Source: Sphingosinicella sp. LHD-64 (lineage in GTDB: Bacteria > Pseudomonadota > Alphaproteobacteria > Sphingomonadales > Sphingomonadaceae). From it: DNA of 64,000 nt. The DNA lies in the NCBI RefSeq assembly GCF_031157375.1, contig NZ_JAVIFV010000002.1, forward strand, positions 124,001 through 188,000, read 5' to 3'. The notes below the pieces were generated by a model that saw only the letters and a program-made list of their open reading frames with translations, was not told where the DNA came from and ran no database searches. The translations under genes were made by a program, and so were the position numbers. Shown here one piece after another: positions 63,322 through 64,000 of the stretch (position 1 is the stretch's first letter; each line of letters opens with the position of its first letter).

Positions 63322-64000
63322 TTACTCCGCGACCGCTTCGGCCTGGGCCTCGGCCTCGGCGGCCGAAAGGCCCTCGCGGCGTGCCATCAGGTCGGCGATC
63401 TTCTTGCCGCGGCGCTGCGCGACGCTCTTCGGCGAGGTCTGCTCGCCGAGCGCCTCGAAGGTCGCGCGGATCATGTTGTAGGGGTTGGACGTGCCGATCG
63501 ACTTGGTCACCACGTCGGCGACGCCCAGGCTCTCGAACACGGCGCGCATCGGGCCGCCGGCGATGATGCCGGTGCCGGCCGGGGCCGAGCGGACGTGGAC
63601 GCGGCCGGCACCGAAATGGCCGAGGCCGTCATGGTGCAGGGTGCGGCCCTCGCGCAGCGGCACGCGGACCATCGCCTTCTTGGCCGCGGCAGTCGCCTTG
63701 GAGATCGCCTCCGGCACCTCGCGCGCCTTGCCGTGGCCGAAGCCGGCCCGGCCCTTGCCGTCGCCGACGACGACGAGCGCCGCAAAGCCGAAGCGCTTGC
63801 CGCCCTTCACGGTCTTGGAGACGCGGTTGATGTGGACGAGCTTCTCGATCAGCTCCTCGCCGCCCTCCTCGTCACCGCCACGGCCGCCACGCCGGTTGTC
63901 GTCGCGACGGCCACGGCCGCCACGATCGCCGCCGCCACGGCCACGGCCGCCGCGCGGACCGCGGGCACCGCGACCTTCGGGACGGTCGCCGCCCTCGACA
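63322..64000 (-). CDS. rpsE: 30S ribosomal protein S5 with RGG-rich N-terminus (5' end outside the window)
   Basis: The frame runs past 64000, so the start is missing. The conserved core is [40 protein letters not shown] and [20 protein letters not shown]. Upstream of the core at least 45 codons are rich in Arg and Gly ([20 protein letters not shown], then [12 protein letters not shown]). The extension is absent from E. coli S5 and could bind RNA. S5 shapes the decoding centre and helps unwind mRNA. Confidence 0.97.
   Translation of the reverse strand, partial: VEGGDRPEGRGARGPRGGRGRGGGDRGGRGRRDDNRRGGRGGDEEGGEELIEKLVHINRVSKTVKGGKRFGFAALVVVGDGKGRAGFGHGKAREVPEAISKATAAAKKAMVRVPLREGRTLHHDGLGHFGAGRVHVRSAPAGTGIIAGGPMRAVFESLGVADVVTKSIGTSNPYNMIRATFEALGEQTSPKSVAQRRGKKIADLMARREGLSAAEAEAQAEAVAE

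Overview
The window is strongly GC-rich chromosomal DNA from an alphaproteobacterium, most likely a member of the Sphingomonadales. The evidence is the overall codon style, the many short lipoproteins, the ribosomal gene order rpsE-rpmD-rplO-secY-adk and rpsM-rpsK-rpoA, the purE-purK pair, and several families of short palindromic intergenic repeats. No rRNA, tRNA, CRISPR array, phage or transposase gene was seen. Names rest on reading motifs by eye, not on database searches.

Layout. 1-1641: end of a LytS-type histidine kinase and its LytTR response regulator. 1730-12445: a mosaic of small housekeeping and hypothetical genes, including 2'-5' RNA ligase, cyclophilin lipoprotein, nuclease, uracil-DNA glycosylase, 2OG oxygenase, peroxiredoxin, a cation diffusion facilitator and one frameshifted NIPSNAP gene. 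12583-14864: a DUF2721 gene, then an Rrf2 regulator with four cysteines overlapping an FAD/NAD(P) oxidoreductase. 15007-33495: the most interesting region, described next. 33601-38542: small membrane proteins, a degenerate GGDEF protein, purEK, a DUF1905 gene and a ComJ-like/GNAT-like pair. 39077-42904: a less GC-rich segment with a cysteine-rich secreted protein and a trypsin-RTX fusion. 43029-45054: rpoA, rpsK, rpsM. 45211-59449: a block of unrelated genes (hemerythrin, crystallin-like, ppc, OmpA, D-aminoacylase, FAD protein, DEAD-box helicase, TraB/TIKI-like, DUF559 element, gdhA). 59585-64000: SRPBCC, adk, secY, rplO, rpmD and rpsE, the last running off the window.

The candidate system (15007-33495) is a sigma-54-controlled ABC transporter locus. 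A histidine kinase with two closely spaced membrane helices and an NtrC-type response regulator face a divergent operon. That operon starts from a textbook -24/-12 promoter at 17899-17914. Two palindromes of the form TGTCCG-N4-CGGACA lie upstream of the promoter and a third lies inside the transcript. The operon appears to encode a 27-residue membrane microprotein, a MacA/HlyD-like adaptor, one MacB/LolD-like ATPase, a secreted GIN-domain (DUF2807) protein and five tandem paralogous full-length FtsX/MacB-type permeases of 826-835 residues. One ATPase and one adaptor may serve five permeases.

Other points: the usual ribosomal/rpoA cluster is split by about 15 kb between adk and rpsM, and no rplQ follows rpoA. 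REP-like palindromes sit inside the ribosomal operon. A DUF559 gene is bounded by about 50-bp inverted repeats that form parts of its own ends.
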